A stretch of 64,000 nt of DNA from Holothuria scabra. Lineage: Eukaryota; Echinodermata; Holothuroidea; Aspidochirotida; Holothuriidae. The stretch lies in NCBI GenBank assembly GCA_037179385.1, contig CM074200.1:34537884-34601883 (forward strand). Reading direction: 5' to 3'. The notes under the pieces are model-generated. The model saw only the letters and a program-made list of their open reading frames with translations. It was not told the origin of the DNA and ran no database searches. Below, one piece after another: positions 60,338-64,000 of the stretch. Made by a program: the position numbers and the translations under genes. Position 1 is the first letter of the stretch. Each line of letters starts with the position of its first letter.

Positions 60338-61339
60338 TGCGTAAGTTGTTTTCATCTGAAGGGACAGCTATTCTTACATCCCTTTATCTTTAAGTACGGC
60401 ACATAACGACAGTTTTGACAAAAATCATGATGAGTCTAAATGAAATCAGAAAGTGTTACAGAATGGGGTCTGATTAAGGTCAACTTAATTTTTCTCAAAA
60501 GAATAATAAGGCCTCATATAAAGTTGATAGTCATCATGCTTGATGGATATTTAGGGCTGAATTATATTTTCTCCACATATCAGTTGTTTACATGGAACCC
60601 ATAACTATCTCACATGGGTCATGTGGGCTAGCCTGTTTGGGACCCCTATTAAAATTGGGTTCGAAATCATATGGGTCGATTAATTAACTGCCCAAAAATG
60701 GGTCCGGTAAGTGTCCCATATAAAAATATTTACCTGCGGAGCCAGTTTACATATAACACGTTAACATAAATTTGAAAGTTAAGAAGGGACATTGTGTGTG
60801 TCCCTCTTCAAGTTTTGACATCCTTAAAATTCTGGTAAAGTTTGTGGAAATACTGAAAATTTTATTAGAAATTCTGACAAAGTTTGTAATGGAGCATAGA
60901 TTAAGGTAGGCAGCACTAAAGCTCTTCATCCTCCTCTTAAATCAAGGCCAGTGTTACCATGATGCTTGTACGCTTATGTGGACATCTTTATGAAACTGAC
61001 CTACATAATTTGATGTCTTGATCCTTCAACCTTTAATAGCCTTTAATTTAACCTACTTAATAGTTTCTGCCATTAGACACATTCCCCAATAAACAAACAA
61101 TAGAATCGAAAACCAACCTTCTCAAAACCAGCATCCGATAAACTAAACACCGAGTGCTACGAACGTTGCTAGGCAACTTCCAAACAAGCAAATAGCAATT
61201 TGCCAGTGATAATATTCATACATTTTCTTGCCTGGCACACACACTGTGAACTATATTTAATCCCGCTTTCTATGAACACAGTGTAGATAAAGTAATAAGG
61301 CCATGTGCAGCGAAATGCCTTTATAGTAAACATTATTAC

Positions 61340-61481
61340 ACCTGAAATCGGTTAAAGTTTACCCAATAGCTGTGGATTAATGAGTCATCCAAGAGGTTTT
61401 TAACCACTTAATTGGGTAACCAGCCTGTGGGGTAACCAAATAAACAACACATATTGGGGAAAACTTTACGCAATTTCAGGT
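61340..61481. mobile_element. 142-bp MITE with ACCTGAAAT ends
   Basis: ACCTGAAATCGGTTAAAGTT and TTACCCAATA at the left are mirrored by TATTGGGGAAAACTTTACG and CAATTTCAGGT at the right, about 29 bp with mismatches. It is nearly all inverted repeat. Confidence 0.65.
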
Positions 61482-62099
61482 ATTTGGCATACGTGACCAG
61501 TGTTCGTGAATTTTTTGACCAACTTCAGTTTTTTCTTTTTTGGAGGGGGGGGGGGGGGGCAATAAACTAAACGGAAAAGCTCCATCTGCTTACGCGGTGT
61601 TCTGGTCTATGGACTTTTTGATCTGTTTGGTAACTGATAAGACACAATATCTAGAATAGGTAATAGAATAAAGTGCTTCCTCTGACGTCACCAGCTCCGC
61701 CCCTTTTGACGGGCAAGAATTAGTTTAGTATGATAGCCAGTGTAGCTAGCTGAGAAGCTTCTGATAACCTATGTGTGTACTGAAACACTATTGGTTGTTG
61801 CCTGACAGTAGGCACGGCTCATCAATTGTGATGTCACGTAAAACACTCTATACATCTATATTGTAGCCCATGCTTTCACATACTGACATAGTACGCCACC
61901 GATGACTATAAGCATATTGGATGTCTTTCTCACAGTCTGAAGCGATATGATGTAGGAACATATTAAGACGTCTCTTACAAATTATCATACTTTGGTTGAC
62001 TGCTGAGTGAAAATTGGTTTCGAACTAACTTACAGACAATAGAATTCATATTATGCAGAAGATGAAACAATAAACTCCAGGCACACACCTTACCCCAGA

Positions 62100-63580
62100 A
62101 CAGGGGCGGGATTTGATCTCTGAAAGTGGGGGGGGGGGGCAAATTCGGACAGACTACCAAACGACGCCGAAGGCGAAGCGCTCCCCCTAACGGCGTGGGG
62201 TCCAGGGGCCCGCCTCAGGGCCCTTGGTGGGGTCCAGAGGCAAAGCCCGGGTGGGGGTTCAGGGGCGAAGCCCCCGGAAGCTCCTGGGTATTTACGAAAT
62301 TGTAGGCACTAAAATGATGCATTTACCTTCAAATTTAAATTACATAAGATGGGCAATTAACAGAACACAAATATCACAATTAGACTTTTTTCAATTATAC
62401 CCTTACTCCATATGATTAAAGTCGGTCGGAATCGATAATGCAGAGGGTGCGGGGAGGGAGAATGGATTACTTAAAATTGAGGTTCTTCAGGGGCTCCCTC
62501 CTTAGTGCCCCAGATCTTCTTTTCAGAAAGCTAGGGGGCTTTTCATGTGATGTGAATTAAGCCCTTGTCCATGATGGCGTGCGAAGCGCGCCGAAAATTT
62601 TAACGTTTAAGACATCTCAGTAATGAAACCGAAGGAAAATTAGAGAAAGGATGGGCCACTTTTAACCTCAGCTGAATAACGGTGGCCCCCTAGAAACATT
62701 CTTACTGAAGCACAAACATACTCTGGTTTCCTATATAGTCTTTTTCAGGTGGCTTTCACAGAGCCGTTACCTGTAAAGGGGCGCGCGGAGCGAGCCGAAA
62801 AAATGCATTTCTACTTCATGTCAATAGTGAAATTAAAATAAAAGTAGACAAAGAGTGGCCCCTTTTCACTACAGCTGAATAAAACTGACTCCTGAGTATT
62901 TTTGTATTAAGCAAAACCGTACCGTTGGTTTCCTACAGAGTCCTTTTCATGAGATTTTTATTCAGTCCTCATCTGTGATGGGACGCGCAGAACACGCCGA
63001 AAAATGGAATTTTGAGACATCTCAAACTCAATAGAGAAATTAATGGAAATTAGAGAAAGAGCGGGCCCCTTTTCACTTCAACCGAAAAAGAGTGGAGCTC
63101 CAGATTAGGGTCAAATAAGATAATCGTCCTTTCAGAAATCTTCGGGGCACTTGGTCAGAGAAGAGGACCAGAAGACGACGACCTCCCTGCCTCCCCCTTT
63201 TACTAGTTTACGGTAGACCTTCAGCTGTGTACGGCCCGGGAACTGGTGATAAGTTTCAGTGACAATGGAAGAGGTGTTCTGCAAGAAGTAACCACGAATC
63301 CTGACATATTTAAAACGGTTGCACGCGAAGCGTGTCGAAAAAAAAAACAGCGTTGGGACATTTATTGGAAGAGTATTGTTTTTATATAGTTTTCAATGCA
63401 GTTTATGACCTGTTAAAACATTTTACAACGTGTCTAAGTATCACTCGCGTAGTTCTGTCAGTTCCAGTTTGTGTTTTTGTAGCAAAAGCAACCAGACTAA
63501 GACGTAAAGAAACTAAGTTCTGGAAAAAAGTGGGGGGAGGGGGGGGGGGCAAGTGCCCCCCGTAATCCCGCCTATGCTCC
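62100..63580. mobile_element. 1.5-kb G-rich element related to 51845-53516
   Basis: The left side AGGGGCGGGATTTGATC plus a G run is mirrored by a G run and CCCGTAATCCCGCCTATGC at the right. The interior starts with GGGGTCCAGGGGC and CAGGGGCGAAGCCCCC blocks, then a ~200-bp degenerate tandem repeat. A related GCAGGCGAAGCC fragment lies near 33010. Confidence 0.5.
62573..63345 (+). repeat. degenerate ~200-bp tandem repeat marked by GCGCGCCGAAAA
   Basis: Unit starts near 62573, 62778 and 62978 carry GCG[T/C]GCGAAGCGCGCCGAAA-like words, with a further one at 63319. Each is followed by ACATCTCA, TTAGAGAAAG and GGCCCCTTTTCACTTCA-like words. Confidence 0.7.
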
Positions 63581-64000
63581 AGACAATCTCCACCTCTATG
63601 ACAACTTTTCCACTGGGAAAAAGGTTGACCTAAACTGTAAACCATTAGCTGCAACCACTGCTTGGCAAAGTTGCTTATGTGCCATGTGATTTATGGTTTT
63701 GTGTATTTCAATTGTATATACTGTATATAAATTACATTTGAAGACTAAATTGCATCATAAATTTACACCAAACCTAATATTCACATTTATAGGTGAACAA
63801 AGGGGACAAAATAACCCCAAATTCTCCCCAAAACAGCCTTTACATATTTCAAACATGAGTAAAATTGTCTGTCCTATCTCTCTGTAGTTGTCCACGTAAA
63901 GTGAATTATAAAATATTTCCAAACCACAATCAGCAGGCCTTAAAATTTGAGGTGTCCAAGTGCTGTTACACACCATCACTCACTTCAAATCACTGTGAAG

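Larger units (their letters stand above)
41967..64000. other. region downstream of the CRP gene without a confident gene
   Basis: Nothing here could be assigned to a known protein. From 41.9 to 44.9 kb the DNA is CpG-poor like the gene body and holds a small hAT-like element and a ~73-bp tandem array. From about 44.9 kb CpG is frequent and the sequence is dominated by inverted-repeat elements, G/C homopolymer tracts and a SINE. A weak receptor-like open stretch lies at 46332-46610 on the minus strand. Stretches 44000-46300, 47500-50900 and 56400-57300 show nothing I can name. Confidence 0.5.

Overview
This is eukaryotic, intron-rich, AT-rich DNA. It has short exons with GT-AG borders, many interspersed repeats, microsatellites and miniature transposons, and no operon-like gene packing. 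The repeat types and one mid-size LIM gene suggest a marine invertebrate, perhaps an echinoderm or another invertebrate deuterostome. That placement is inference; nothing in the window fixes the species.

The one gene I can support is a plus-strand CRP/CSRP-type (cysteine- and glycine-rich, muscle-LIM-protein family) LIM gene that fills about the first 42 kb. Its 5' exons lie upstream of the window. Visible are the exon that finishes LIM1 and carries the first glycine-rich segment (794-971), the linker plus start of LIM2 (3178-3310), the middle of LIM2 (5756-5849), and three different terminal exons (10032-10105, 25904-25980, 41566-41639). Each terminal exon starts in the same splice phase, supplies the last zinc-binding Cys of LIM2, a different glycine-rich tail and its own stop codon, and is followed by its own AATAAA. 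The simplest reading is one gene with three alternative last exons, giving CRP isoforms that differ only in the C-terminal half finger. Two of these exons differ at 6 of 9 third codon positions across a stretch of nine identical residues, so they look selected rather than decayed.

The introns and 3' flanks are full of mobile elements. They include Helitron/Helentron-like elements carrying TG repeats and a ~145-bp tandem array (3' end at 750; 11659-15456; 37539-40160), and a 1.2-kb hAT-like element that holds the only good poly(A) signal after the first terminal exon. There is a 5.2-kb hAT-like insertion with an exact 8-bp target duplication and GTACGGGTAC-type minisatellites at both ends (28978-34150). 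A 391-bp hAT-type MITE has a 39-bp relative beside it, and piggyBac-type MITEs, tRNA-derived SINEs and a U2 snRNA fragment are also present.

From about 44.9 kb to the end the DNA changes character. CpG becomes common, no confident gene is visible, and the sequence is a nest of TA-flanked MITEs (57.4-60.4 kb), an 816-bp inverted-repeat element (55549-56364) and G-rich elements of 1.5-1.7 kb (51.8-53.5 and 62.1-63.6 kb). One minus-strand open stretch at 46332-46610 reads like a piece of an extracellular receptor domain, but I cannot assign it.
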